A DNA stretch of 64,000 nt from Streptomyces griseoluteus (GCA_000717735.1 JOBE01000019.1:47997-111996); one strand, 5' to 3'. Shown: positions 16,701 to 25,551, counted from the stretch's first letter. A program made the numbers and translations. Notes: generated by a model not told the origin, from the letters alone.

Positions 16701-17690
16701 CCATCCTCGTTCTCGGGCCAGCAACGCCGCATGCGCGCGGTTCTCCGCACCGAGGAGCCGCATCAGCTCCGATATGTGGCGGCGGTAGGTGCGCAGTGCG
16801 GTACCCACCTGGCGGGCGCCTGTCTCGTCCTTGCCGACCGTGCACATCGCCCGCAGCACCTGCACCTGCAGATCGGTCAGTTCGGGTTCGCCCGACGCGT
16901 CGTCCCCCTGTCCGACCAGGTCGGTGAAGTCCTCGGCCCCCGCCCACAGACGCTCGAAATTGTTGACGACGGTGGTGACGATCCCCTCCTCGCTCGAGCA
17001 GAGGGCGCCCTTGGAGGTGTTCTTCGGGTCCACCGGCACCAGCGTGGTGTGGTGGTCGTACACGATCATCAGCTCGCTCAGGTCCTCGACCACCCGGATC
17101 CGGGCCCCGGCGGCGGTCAGTTCCTGGAGGTAGGCCCGCGTGGTGTCGTCCGCCACCGCGGAGGCGCGGACCAGGCTGCGCAGGACGACGCCACGGCGCA
17201 GGCAGCGCAGGTCGAGCGGTCGGGAGTGCTTGATGTTCTCCGGGGTGAGCGCGTCGTAGGGCTCGGAGGCCAGAACCTCAGTACGAGCGAAGAATGCCAG
17301 TTCGTCCAGACGTTCGCGGATGGCTGATAACCCCATCAGCCGTTCCACCGGGGCGTGTTCGGAGTTCGGGCCCTGGTCGCGCGCGTCACGCGTCAGGGAG
17401 TCCACGATGGGTTTCAGGTCGGACAGCGTGCGGATGGTGCCGTAGAACTCCTCCAGGCGCTGCTGGGCCAGCCGGTTGACCACCAGGTCCGGCTTGTGAG
17501 GCCACGCCTTGCCGTCGTCCTCGCGGATGACGTGCAGGTCCCGCAGCCGACGCACCGCTGCGTCCAAGGTGAGGGGTTCCTGCCTCAACAGGACGTGCAC
17601 TTCGTCGAGTTCGACGCCGGGGTTGCGCAGCAGGTGCCGGTAGAGCTCCTCTTCCGCCGCAGTGAGACCGAGGACCGCCATGTGGTGCAC
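16695..17690 (-). CDS. TrmB-like/LuxR-type HTH transcriptional regulator
   Basis: A 331-residue regulator. The N-terminal winged-helix-like region (LGLTAAEEELYRHLLRNPG) and central sensor domain match the convergent paralogue at 15784-16593. After about residue 265 comes a C-terminal LuxR/GerE-like helix-turn-helix (ELTDLQVQVLRAMCTVGKDE, TALRTYRRHISELMRLLGAEN). The start is given as GTG 17690 because VHHMAVLGLT aligns with the MHRMQILGIT start of the paralogue; a TTG two codons upstream with GGGAG before it is the main alternative. This architecture is common beside natural-product clusters. It is divergent from the SARP gene across an intergenic region with inverted repeats, so it is a candidate regulator of the lantibiotic locus. 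Confidence 0.82.
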   Translation of the reverse strand: MHHMAVLGLTAAEEELYRHLLRNPGVELDEVHVLLRQEPLTLDAAVRRLRDLHVIREDDGKAWPHKPDLVVNRLAQQRLEEFYGTIRTLSDLKPIVDSLTRDARDQGPNSEHAPVERLMGLSAIRERLDELAFFARTEVLASEPYDALTPENIKHSRPLDLRCLRRGVVLRSLVRASAVADDTTRAYLQELTAAGARIRVVEDLSELMIVYDHHTTLVPVDPKNTSKGALCSSEEGIVTTVVNNFERLWAGAEDFTDLVGQGDDASGEPELTDLQVQVLRAMCTVGKDETGARQVGTALRTYRRHISELMRLLGAENRAHAALLARERGWV

Positions 17691-17726
17691 GAGCAAGAGG
17701 CACTCCCGTGGGAGGGGGCATCGGGA

Positions 17727-17879
17727 AGGATCCGGCCGGCGTGTGTTGCCGGAATTGTAGAAGGGAGGTGCCCGAAGGGTAAAGGTTTCGCCAGGAGCCC
17801 CTGGTGACTCGCCAGTAGGATTTTCGGTTCAAGAACGATCAGGCCGGATCCTGCATCGGGTTGGCCGTATCTGGCCAAC
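17727..17879. promoter_or_regulatory. Intergenic control region with spaced inverted repeats
   Basis: The 348-bp gap between the divergent LuxR-type and SARP genes has no gene. AGGATCCGGCC (17727-17737) and GGCCGGATCCT (17842-17852) are perfect inverted copies 104 bp apart. A separate perfect repeat GTTGGCC-6nt-GGCCAAC lies at 17860-17879. These are plausible operators for one of the flanking regulators. Confidence 0.5.
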
Positions 17880-18038
17880 AGGCCTTGTTCCTCCCCGTCG
17901 TGGGCGCTGCCATATTCGGTCGGGAGGGAGGCGTGGTGCTGACCGCACGACGCGAGGGGGACACGCCGCCGTCGGCGGCCCCTGTGGCCCGGGGCCGGTA
18001 CCTGCCTCAGCACTCCACACGAGAGGTGGCACAGCCAG

Positions 18039-18824
18039 ATGCTTTTCCGACTGCTGGGGCCTGTGAGAATCGCGGGCGGTGCCGAGATGCAGTCGGCGGC
18101 CCGCCGCGCGCTGCTCACCGCGCTGCTGCTGCGCCGGGGACAGTTCGTCGGCATGGGCGAGCTGACCGAGCTGTTGTGGGACGACCCGCCGAGCTCGGCG
18201 GTGGCCAACATCAGGAGCCACCTCACCGGGCTCCGCCGCGGCCTGGACTCCGCGCAGCCGGGACTGAGCGAGCGACTGACCACCAGCCGCGGCGCGGAGA
18301 CCGGGTACGCCCTCAGCGTCGACGCGGACGAACTCGATCTGTCCTGCTTCCTGAAGCTCGCCCGGCAGGGCAGGGAACTGCTCGCCGCGGGCGACCACCG
18401 GGCCGCGGTCGGCCACCTCGACGAGGCCCTCGCGCTCTGGCGCGGCCCGTTCGGCCAACGGCTCCCGGCCACCCGGTGGTTCCATGCGCACACCGTGGGC
18501 CTCAGCAACACCCGCTTCGAGGCCTGCCAGGACTTCTTCACCGCCTGTCTGCTCACCCATCGGACCGAGATGCTGTCGTACCGCATCGAGACCGTGCTGG
18601 CCGAGGCCCCCTACCGGCAGCGGCTGTGGCAGTTGCTCGCCGCCACCTACTGCACGCAGGGCGACGTGGCCGGCGCCCTGGGCGTGATCGAGCGATGTCG
18701 GACCGTCTTCGCCGACGAACTGGGCCTGGACGTCCCTCCCGGCGTCGAGGCCATCCGGGCCGCCGCGCTCACCTGGGACACAGCGCGGGCGCACCGCCTG
18801 GTGGCCGAGATGGCGCGCCAGTGA
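18039..18824 (+). CDS. SARP-family (AfsR/BTAD) pathway regulator
   Basis: A 261-residue Streptomyces antibiotic regulatory protein. Residues about 1-95 form the OmpR-like winged helix (FRLLGPVRIAGGAE, ARRALLTALLLRRGQFV, ELTELLWDDPPSSAVANIRS). Residues about 100-250 form the bacterial transcriptional activation domain (ELDLSCFLKLARQG, YRQRLWQLLAATYCTQGDVAGAL). The small size with no NB-ARC or TPR extension matches cluster-situated activators such as ActII-ORF4. The ATG at 18039 follows GAGAGGTGG. It reads away from the lantibiotic genes but is the closest activator to their 3' end. The stop overlaps the next gene's GTG. Confidence 0.9.
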   Translation: MLFRLLGPVRIAGGAEMQSAARRALLTALLLRRGQFVGMGELTELLWDDPPSSAVANIRSHLTGLRRGLDSAQPGLSERLTTSRGAETGYALSVDADELDLSCFLKLARQGRELLAAGDHRAAVGHLDEALALWRGPFGQRLPATRWFHAHTVGLSNTRFEACQDFFTACLLTHRTEMLSYRIETVLAEAPYRQRLWQLLAATYCTQGDVAGALGVIERCRTVFADELGLDVPPGVEAIRAAALTWDTARAHRLVAEMARQ

Positions 18825-19366
18825 CGGCGGGCATCCGGCCGGCCGGGGCTCGGCTCCGACGGCGACTCCGGTCGCTCGCGGTGGGGGAACTGGTCAACGT
18901 CCCGTTGCAGACGGCCGTCTGGTTCGGCGTGGTCGGCGTGCCGGCCACTGCCGCGAACCTCCTCGGGTTCGCCCTGGTCACGCTGCTCCTGCTGGAGGGC
19001 GCCGCGTACTGGACGGTCAAGCTCCGTGCCCTGTCCGCCGGCAGCGGCGCGCCGCTGCCCGGGGCGGCGGTGTTCGCCGCCGCCCGGGTGGTCAACCTGG
19101 TGCTGCTGGGGCTCGGCGTGCCGCTCACCGTTCTCGCGGTGATCGACGACCCCGGGACCGGGAGCATCCCGGGCCTGCTCTTCACGCTCTTCGCCGTCCT
19201 GGAGCACGTCAACTACTTCCACACCCAGCTGATGTACGACACCCCCGAGGACCGGCGCAGCCGGCGCAGGAACGGGCGGCGCCGGGCACATCTGGCCCGT
19301 GACCTGGAGCGGGCCCGGAAGCTCGGGACCGGGCAACCATCCGCCGATGAGACCAGTCGCTCCTGA
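18821..19366 (+). CDS. Small integral membrane protein coupled to the SARP gene
   Basis: A 181-residue protein starting at GTG 18821 inside the SARP stop (GTGA overlap). Three or four hydrophobic segments are visible (about residues 24-62, with ANLLGFALVTLLLLEGAAYW; 83-112; 118-140), and the last about 40 residues are very basic (RRSRRRNGRRRAHLARD). I do not recognise the family. The translational coupling to a SARP regulator suggests it works with the local pathway, for example in sensing or self-protection, but that is inference. It is convergent with the LLM oxidoreductase gene, separated by a GTGACCGG palindrome. Confidence 0.75.
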   Translation: MTAGIRPAGARLRRRLRSLAVGELVNVPLQTAVWFGVVGVPATAANLLGFALVTLLLLEGAAYWTVKLRALSAGSGAPLPGAAVFAAARVVNLVLLGLGVPLTVLAVIDDPGTGSIPGLLFTLFAVLEHVNYFHTQLMYDTPEDRRSRRRNGRRRAHLARDLERARKLGTGQPSADETSRS

Positions 19367-19381
19367 CGTCCCGGACGAACG

Positions 19382-19398
19382 GTGACCGGCCCGGTCAC
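19382..19398. terminator. Palindrome between convergent genes
   Basis: GTGACCGG, one base, CCGGTCAC. It overlaps the stop codon of the LLM oxidoreductase (19395-19397) and lies 15 bp after the membrane-protein stop. A loop of one base is too small for a simple hairpin tip, so it may act as a longer-loop hairpin or as a protein site. Confidence 0.4.
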
Positions 19399-20351
19399 GG
19401 CGCGGCCTTCAGGATCTCGTAGAGGTCGGACGCGGCGGCCCGGGGTCCGTGCACCGCGCCGACCCCGGTGACGTTGAGGACCACCTCGTCCACGCCGAGC
19501 GCCCGGTAGGCGTCAAGGCGCTGGTGGATCTCCTCGGCCGTCCCGTAGAGGAAGATCCCGCCGTCCACCAGGGCGCGGACGTCGTCGGGCCCGCCGTCGC
19601 CGGTGACCTGGATCCCGGCCCGCCGCAGGACGGCCTGGTAGTGGGGGAACTGGATGTGCCCGCCGCAGGTCGCCCGCAGCAGTTTCGCCATGTCCCGGTC
19701 GGGGCCGGCCAGGGCCACCGGGACATAGGCGGTGACTTTGACCGGCTGCTCCGGACGCCGCTCCTTCGCGCTCCGCAGAGCCGGGATCAGGAACTCCTCC
19801 AGGTACGCCGCCGAGGCCATCCAGGTGATGGCCACATCGGCGAGTTCTCCGGCGAGTTCGGCCATCCGCTCCCGCAGGACGCCCAGGCCCAGCGACACCT
19901 CCGGCTTGTGGAACGGCATGAGCTGCGCCTTGGCGGAGAAGATCTCCCCCTCGCGGTCGCTGATCCCGCCGTCCAGCAGGTCCCGGACGATGGTGACGTA
20001 CTCCCGGCAGGCGGTGAGCTGACTGGGGTACGGACGTCCCATGGCGCAGGTCTGCGCGGCGAGCGAGCCCGGACCGTAGCCGGCCACCACCTCGTGCCCG
20101 GTGGCCAGCGCCGCGGACCGGGCCTCGATCGCCGCGTTGTACGGCGAGCGGTAGGGCATCAGCGACACCCCGAACCCGGCGGGCACCCTGATTCCGGAGC
20201 CGGCCAACCAGCTCACGATCTGATGGCTGTCCAGAACGAGGCCCTGGCCCTGCCACAGCCGGGCCGCGCCACCCCATTTGACGAGATTGGCGAAGGGGAT
20301 CACCTGCTCGGGGCGGGTGGCGTTGACGGGGAGGAGGATCGAGTGCCGCAT
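19395..20351 (-). CDS. LLM-class (luciferase-like, probably F420-dependent) oxidoreductase; candidate lanthipeptide Dha/Dhb reductase
   Basis: A 318-residue TIM-barrel flavin/F420 oxidoreductase: MRHSILLPVNATRPEQ start, GHEVVAGYGPGSLAAQ, REYVTIVRDLLDG, and the C-terminal YGTAEEIHQRLDAYRALGVD-like region, all typical of the luciferase-like superfamily. The ATG at 20351 follows GAAAGGG. It lies 47 bp after the beta-side LanM gene and ends the minus-strand lantibiotic run. F420H2-dependent LLM enzymes of class V lanthipeptide clusters (LxmJ of lexapeptide; LanJC group) reduce dehydroalanine to D-Ala, and lacticin 3147, to which these peptides are related, carries D-Ala. I therefore infer a Dha or Dhb reductase. 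A different tailoring role is possible; family membership is firm, the reaction is not. Confidence 0.75.
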   Translation of the reverse strand: MRHSILLPVNATRPEQVIPFANLVKWGGAARLWQGQGLVLDSHQIVSWLAGSGIRVPAGFGVSLMPYRSPYNAAIEARSAALATGHEVVAGYGPGSLAAQTCAMGRPYPSQLTACREYVTIVRDLLDGGISDREGEIFSAKAQLMPFHKPEVSLGLGVLRERMAELAGELADVAITWMASAAYLEEFLIPALRSAKERRPEQPVKVTAYVPVALAGPDRDMAKLLRATCGGHIQFPHYQAVLRRAGIQVTGDGGPDDVRALVDGGIFLYGTAEEIHQRLDAYRALGVDEVVLNVTGVGAVHGPRAAASDLYEILKAAP

Positions 20352-20398
20352 CCCGGCAGCCCTTTCGACGAGTGGTGGAGCGGAGGACAGGCGGGCGG

Positions 20399-23218
20399 TC
20401 AGCTCGGGGAAGGCGCGGACAGTTCCAGGGGGAGGCGCAGACCTGCCGGGTCCGCGCCGCTGAGCAGGGCATCGACCATCAGGTCGGTGTCGCCCACGCC
20501 GGCCCAGCCGAGCATGTAGCCGATCAGTGAGGTCCGGCCGGCCGCGCCGGTGAAGTAGCCGTCCTCGCGGATCCGGTCGAGGACCTCGGTCTGATGGACG
20601 GCGGCCCGCTCGAACAGGTCCGCGCGTCCCAGGGTGCGGCCCGCGCCGATCAGGCACTGGACGACGCCGCTGCTGCCGTGGCAGACGGAGAGGTCCACCG
20701 CGCGGCCGGGCGCCAGGGCGGTCGCCCGGCCGACCAGACCGGCGAGCCGGGACTCGGTCAGCCAGTCCTCCCGGCCCGCCGCGACGAGGATCTCCGAGCC
20801 GGCCAGCAGGAGACCGGCGGCGCCCTTGCACCAGCCGTGCTCCGCCGGGACGCCGTCCCGCTCCCAGCGGCCGATCAGCCAGTCCGCCGCCTCCTTGGCG
20901 GTGCGCTCGAGGCCCAGAACGGATCCGGTCCGGGCGGCCGCCCAGCGCAGTCCCAGTTCGCCGTGGGCCAGGTCCGACCAGTGGGTGTCCCGCTCCCTGC
21001 CCAGGTGGGACAGGGCCAGGTCGGTGAGCCGCTCGACCGTCGTGGCGTCGGCGGGGAAGGAGGAGCCGTCGCGGCGGAGACGGTCGAGCAGGACCATCAG
21101 CAGCCCGGCCGGGCCGTTGGAGAGGTCGGTCTCGAGGACGCCTTCCGTCGCGCGGTCCTGGAGGGCCTGGAGCAGCCCGGCCAGCCGGGCGGACGCGGTG
21201 GTCGGCTCCTCGGGGCGGACCAGCAGAAGCGAGGCGGCCCCCGTGAACACCGACTCGGGGCGCTGCAGCAGCGCCTCGCCGTACTCGGCGAGCAGGGTGG
21301 TGAGCCCCCGGTCGGCGCTGCCGGCCGGACCGGCCAGGCTGTCGTCGCGGGCGGCGGCGCGGTTGAGGAAGGAGACCACGCCGGCCGAGTCGTGGAAGGA
21401 GACGAAGTTGCCCGGGGTGATGGTGGAGGCGTCGCGGTCCGGGCCGATGCCGCCGACCCATCCGCACTCCTCCTGACCGCCGGGAGCGGTGACCGGCACC
21501 CGCACCTCGGCGATCCGCCCGGCGATCGCCCGCCACCAGTCGCCGGGGCGGGCCCCGGCCAGCAGGTGCCCGCCGAAGACCCCGGAGGCCGAGAGCCCGC
21601 CGGGCGTGTCCTCGCCGCACAGCTCGCCGAAGCACTCCTCGAGCAGGAAGTGGTGGTAGGCGTCGGTGCGGGCCGCGTTGTGGGCGACGCCGCGCCGGGC
21701 GAAGTCCAGCGCGGTCGCCGAATACACCCCGGGCGTCGACCCGTTGACCGTGCCGAGCGCGTCGGAGTCGCCCCGGGTGACGAAGTACGGCACGTTGCCG
21801 CCGTGCAGCGAGGCGCGCTCCGCGTCCCCCGCGAAGCGCTCCGCCTCGGGGGACAGGTAGTCCTGGTGCATCTTCAGGAGTCCGAACAGCCGCTCGGCCT
21901 CCTTGGGATCCACCAGGTACTTCGGGTGGGTGGAGGCGTCGATGAAGCGACCGTAGATCATGGTGGAGCGCAGCAGCAGCCGCACCGGCACGCCGGGGTG
22001 AGCCTCCAGGACGCGGGTGACGGCGCCGTCCCGCAGGGCCGTCAGGGCCGCACGGCAGCCGGCCAGGATGGCGTCGAACCACTCGGTGGCGATCAGGTGC
22101 GTCTCGCCCAGCCGGGGCACGTTGTCGCCCTGCCGGTAGTTGAAAGGTTCCCGTGACACCGCGATGGCGTCCGTTCCCGGGTCGCGGATCACGGCGCTGG
22201 TCATGGACGACGGCTGGTCGCCCGCCACCCCGACGCCCGCCATGATGAAGTCGACCGGCGAGGTCGGGTTCACCATCGGCACCAGCATCGTGGAGGCGAC
22301 GGACAGCTTGGTGTGGTTCATCAGCGCGTCGGGGAGCGAGTCGTCGCCCACCCCGGCGTCCGGCCGGAGCATGGTCTCCGTGTCGATGACGCACGGGTGC
22401 TCGCCACAGGCCAGCAGGTTCTCGTCGTGCAGGTCGGTGGCACCGATGGAGCCGAACAGCAGCGCCAGCGCGCCGATCCGGTAGAAGTAGCGGCCGGGCT
22501 GGTCCGCCCGCTCCATGGCGGCCGGCACGGTGAACTCCTGCCAGCCGTGCGTGCCCACGGTGAACGACCGGGGGACGCAGCGGGACAGCGGGTGCTCCAG
22601 GTACGGGTCGACCGCCCGGTACAGGTCGCGGACGAAGTCGTCCGCGGTGAGCGGACGCGGCTTGAACACCAGCCGGGTTCCGTTGGCCAGGTGGAGGATG
22701 TGTACCTGACGGTTGTCGTTGTGCAGGTCGGAGCCGCTGGGGGAGATCGCGGACAGCAACCGGCCGTCGTCGCCCGGCTCGCCGAGCAGTCCGGCCTCCG
22801 CAAGGAGCGGGTGGTCGTCGGCGAAGGCGGTGAGGAACTCGCGGTAGGCGTCCAGGGAGTGGGACAGCATCGAGGCCAGCCGCAGCCGCAGCACCGGGTA
22901 CTTCTCGAGGAGGGCGTCCGGGACGCCGGGCTCCTCCAGACGGGCCGTGAAGCGGCGCAGGGCGGTGTCTCCGCCCGACTCCATCGGCAGGCCCAGCTGC
23001 TCGCGGAAGGCGTGGAACTCGCCGATGAGTATCCGGTAGGACTGCGTCTCCACCGTTTTCAGCAGGGCCTCGTGGGCCTGGTCCAGCACGCTGTCGAGGC
23101 GGTCGGGGGCGGCAGCCCGCAGCAGCGGCTCGCGCAGCTCCTTCTCGACCGCGGACCGGGGGACCACTTGGGAGTAGAAGGGGAGGAAGGCCTCGACGGC
23201 CACCATGCTCTCGCTCAT
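20399..23218 (-). CDS. lanM: Class II lanthipeptide synthetase LanM (beta-peptide side)
   Basis: A 939-residue bifunctional LanM that dehydrates Ser/Thr and cyclises with Cys. The dehydratase half has the kinase-like lipid-fold motifs: LVFKPRPL with Lys186, TDLHDENLL with His264 and Asn267, and VIDTETML with Asp279. The LanC-like half has zinc ligands Cys797 (HGWCKGAAG), Cys846 and His847 (SVCHGSSG); the Lys after Cys797 replaces the usual His of WCHG but the ligands are intact. Its ATG overlaps the stop of the LanT gene upstream (ATGA), and that gene follows the beta precursor gene, so this enzyme most likely modifies the beta peptide. All catalytic residues are present. Confidence 0.94.
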   Translation of the reverse strand: MSESMVAVEAFLPFYSQVVPRSAVEKELREPLLRAAAPDRLDSVLDQAHEALLKTVETQSYRILIGEFHAFREQLGLPMESGGDTALRRFTARLEEPGVPDALLEKYPVLRLRLASMLSHSLDAYREFLTAFADDHPLLAEAGLLGEPGDDGRLLSAISPSGSDLHNDNRQVHILHLANGTRLVFKPRPLTADDFVRDLYRAVDPYLEHPLSRCVPRSFTVGTHGWQEFTVPAAMERADQPGRYFYRIGALALLFGSIGATDLHDENLLACGEHPCVIDTETMLRPDAGVGDDSLPDALMNHTKLSVASTMLVPMVNPTSPVDFIMAGVGVAGDQPSSMTSAVIRDPGTDAIAVSREPFNYRQGDNVPRLGETHLIATEWFDAILAGCRAALTALRDGAVTRVLEAHPGVPVRLLLRSTMIYGRFIDASTHPKYLVDPKEAERLFGLLKMHQDYLSPEAERFAGDAERASLHGGNVPYFVTRGDSDALGTVNGSTPGVYSATALDFARRGVAHNAARTDAYHHFLLEECFGELCGEDTPGGLSASGVFGGHLLAGARPGDWWRAIAGRIAEVRVPVTAPGGQEECGWVGGIGPDRDASTITPGNFVSFHDSAGVVSFLNRAAARDDSLAGPAGSADRGLTTLLAEYGEALLQRPESVFTGAASLLLVRPEEPTTASARLAGLLQALQDRATEGVLETDLSNGPAGLLMVLLDRLRRDGSSFPADATTVERLTDLALSHLGRERDTHWSDLAHGELGLRWAAARTGSVLGLERTAKEAADWLIGRWERDGVPAEHGWCKGAAGLLLAGSEILVAAGREDWLTESRLAGLVGRATALAPGRAVDLSVCHGSSGVVQCLIGAGRTLGRADLFERAAVHQTEVLDRIREDGYFTGAAGRTSLIGYMLGWAGVGDTDLMVDALLSGADPAGLRLPLELSAPSPS

Positions 23219-25419
23219 GCCCCGGCACCTTCCACCAGCAGTTCGGCCGTCCGGCCGGCCCCATCGGCTGTCGCCGCGTACAGGTCCCGGTACACGCTGC
23301 CTCCGTCCATGAGTTCTGAGTGTGTTCCTTGCTCGACGATCCGTCCCTGGTCGAACACGTAGATGAGGTCGGCGGACTCGATCGTCGACAGGCGGTGCGC
23401 GATGACGATCTGGGTGGCGCCGATTCCCTCGATCAGCCGGGTCACCCGGCGTTCGTTGACCGTGTCCAGGGAGGCAGTGGCCTCGTCCATGACGAGGATG
23501 GACGGCCGCTGCAGGAGGGTGCGCACGATGGCGAGCCGCTGCCGCTGCCCCCCGGAGAAGTTGGAGCCCATCTCGGCGACCAGGGTCTGCAGGCCCATCG
23601 GCAGGTCGTCGAGGAAGTCCAGGATGCCGGCCTCGCGGCAGAACTCCCGGACGGTCTCCTCGGGGATGTCCTGGCCCAGGGTGAGGTTCTCCAGGATCGA
23701 CCGGTTGTGCAGGTGGACCTCCTGCGGGATGTAGCCGATCACCCGGCGCAGGGAGTCCCGGTCGTACTCGCCGGCGTCCCGGCCGCCGAAGCGGACCGCG
23801 CCGGAGGTGGGTTCGTGCAGGCCGCAGACGATCCGGGCCAGGGTGCTCTTGCCCGACCCGGAGGCGCCCACCAGGGCGACCCGGGCGCCCGCCGGGATGT
23901 CCATGGAGACGTCGCGGACCACCGGTTCGCTGTGCCGGGTGTAGCGGAAGGACACCTGGTCCAGTTGGACGGAGGCGGACGCCAGCTCCTTGCGGTCACC
24001 GCCGGGGCCCTCGGGCTCGGTGCGGGTGATGTCGCTCAGGCGCGACATGTAGCGGCTGGTCTCGGTGAACTCCGCGTACGCCTGGAACACCGAGGTGGAG
24101 ATCGCGAAGTAGGTGGCGGCGACGGTCTGCACCGCGATCGCCCCGCCGATGCTGATGGTTCCCCGGCCGACGAAGTAGAGGCTGGCGAGCAGCAGCAGCA
24201 GCGGCCCGAACATCTGGATGGTGGCCGCCACACCGGTCACCCGGCCCTGCTGCAGCCGCATCCGCGCCTTCATCGCGTCGAGGGAGGCGGCGTAGGTCTC
24301 GCGCCAGGTGTCCAGGTACTGCTCGGCGTAGCCGCCCATCTTGATGGTCGGGATGGAGACGATGGCGTCCAGCTGCAGCGACTGGCTCCTGCCCAGGTGG
24401 GTGATCTCCATGTCGACCGCCTCGAGCACCCGCAGGCGGGTGGCGGCCAGATAGCCGGCGTTGGCGAGGACCAGGGCGAGCGCCATCAGCCCCAGCCGCC
24501 ATTCCACGTGCAGCAGGTAGCCGCTGACGCAGACCATGGTGCCGACGTCCAGCACGCCCTGGGCGACCCGGGAGGAGAGCATGTCGCGGACGGCGTTGAC
24601 GCTGCCGAGCCGGAAGAGCAGCTCGCCGGGCTGACGGGTGGTGAAGAACCGGTACGGCAGCAACAACAGCCGGGTGAAGGCGTGGTCCATCAGATGCCGT
24701 CCGAGCACCGACACCAGCGAGGACAGCAGCAGGATCCTCAGGAGATGCAGCAGGTAGTAGCCGACGGCGGCGCCGACCACCATGCCGATGACCCACAGAT
24801 GGTCGCCGAGCTCCGTCCAGCCGGAGAACCGGTCCACGGACCACTCGGTGAGCAGCGGGATTCCCAGGACAGCGGCGTAGGCGGCCAGCGACAGCGCGCC
24901 GACACCGGCCATCCGGCGCCCCGCGCCCTCGGGCAGCAGGGGCATCGTCCGCCAGTCGGCGAAGGGCCTGCGGCGCAGCCGGCGGAACTCGGGGCCGGGC
25001 TCGGCGGTGAGGACCACGCCGCTGAAGTGCCGGGCGAGTTCGTCCGAGGTCATCCGTCGGCGGCCGACGGCCGGGTCCATGACGACGGCCTGATCGCCGT
25101 CGAAGCTCTCCAGGACCACGAAGTGGTGATCGTCCCAGAAAAGGATCACGGGCGAGTCGAACCGGGTGAGCGCTGCGACGCTCCGGGCGCTCAGCAGCCG
25201 GCTCCGCATGCCGCGGGACTCCAGGAACCGCGCGAGCTGCCGGGCGCTCAGGCCGTCCCGTCCCGCGTCCATGTCCTCGCGGACCTCGGAGAGGCCTTCG
25301 TCCCGCCCGTAGTAGCGGAGCAGGGACACGCAGCAGCACAGACCGCACTCGGTCTGGGCGACCTGGGTGACGGCCGGCACGCGTCGCGCGGTCCGACGTG
25401 ATTCCGGGCGAGCGCCCAT
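23215..25419 (-). CDS. lanT: Peptidase-containing ABC exporter LanT (beta-peptide side)
   Basis: A 734-residue AMS/PCAT-type exporter that removes the leader and exports the modified peptide. The N-terminal C39 peptidase has Cys25 (QTECGLCC), His99 (WDDHHFVVLE) and Asp115 (VMDPAVGRR). Six membrane segments follow, then the ATPase with GASGSGKST, FSGGQRQRLAI, ILVMDEATASLD and IVIAHRLST. The start is ATG 25419 (MGARPESRR), with GGAGGTG at ideal spacing; an in-frame ATG 12 codons earlier has no ribosome site. It lies 192 bp downstream of the beta precursor gene, past a strong hairpin, and its stop overlaps the lanM start. It is about 45 percent alike in reading with the second LanT of the locus, judged by eye. 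Confidence 0.94.
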   Translation of the reverse strand: MGARPESRRTARRVPAVTQVAQTECGLCCCVSLLRYYGRDEGLSEVREDMDAGRDGLSARQLARFLESRGMRSRLLSARSVAALTRFDSPVILFWDDHHFVVLESFDGDQAVVMDPAVGRRRMTSDELARHFSGVVLTAEPGPEFRRLRRRPFADWRTMPLLPEGAGRRMAGVGALSLAAYAAVLGIPLLTEWSVDRFSGWTELGDHLWVIGMVVGAAVGYYLLHLLRILLLSSLVSVLGRHLMDHAFTRLLLLPYRFFTTRQPGELLFRLGSVNAVRDMLSSRVAQGVLDVGTMVCVSGYLLHVEWRLGLMALALVLANAGYLAATRLRVLEAVDMEITHLGRSQSLQLDAIVSIPTIKMGGYAEQYLDTWRETYAASLDAMKARMRLQQGRVTGVAATIQMFGPLLLLLASLYFVGRGTISIGGAIAVQTVAATYFAISTSVFQAYAEFTETSRYMSRLSDITRTEPEGPGGDRKELASASVQLDQVSFRYTRHSEPVVRDVSMDIPAGARVALVGASGSGKSTLARIVCGLHEPTSGAVRFGGRDAGEYDRDSLRRVIGYIPQEVHLHNRSILENLTLGQDIPEETVREFCREAGILDFLDDLPMGLQTLVAEMGSNFSGGQRQRLAIVRTLLQRPSILVMDEATASLDTVNERRVTRLIEGIGATQIVIAHRLSTIESADLIYVFDQGRIVEQGTHSELMDGGSVYRDLYAATADGAGRTAELLVEGAGA

Positions 25420-25483
25420 GGCTACCGCACCTCCGGGTTGTGGGACGTCGGGCAAGGAGTGGGACGTGCATCGACGGGGCGTC

Positions 25484-25551
25484 GGACGGGGCGGGAGGCC
25501 GGGAAGTCCGGCGCGGGCCGGACCTCGGTCCGGCCCACCCCCGCCCCGTCC
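25484..25551 (-). terminator. Nested hairpin after the beta precursor gene (possible attenuator)
   Basis: An outer repeat GGACGGGGCGGG (25484-25495)/CCCGCCCCGTCC (25540-25551) encloses an inner GGGCCGGACC-2nt-GGTCCGGCCC stem (25515-25536). It lies 61-128 bp after the lanA stop and before lanT. Bacteriocin operons often carry such a stem so that the structural gene is made in excess over its processing genes. Confidence 0.7.

Noticed and set aside
19395..23264. A single 1289-residue frame that includes the LLM oxidoreductase
   Set aside because: Its upstream two thirds are an out-of-frame shadow of LanM; the LLM gene has its own ATG at 20351 with a ribosome site.
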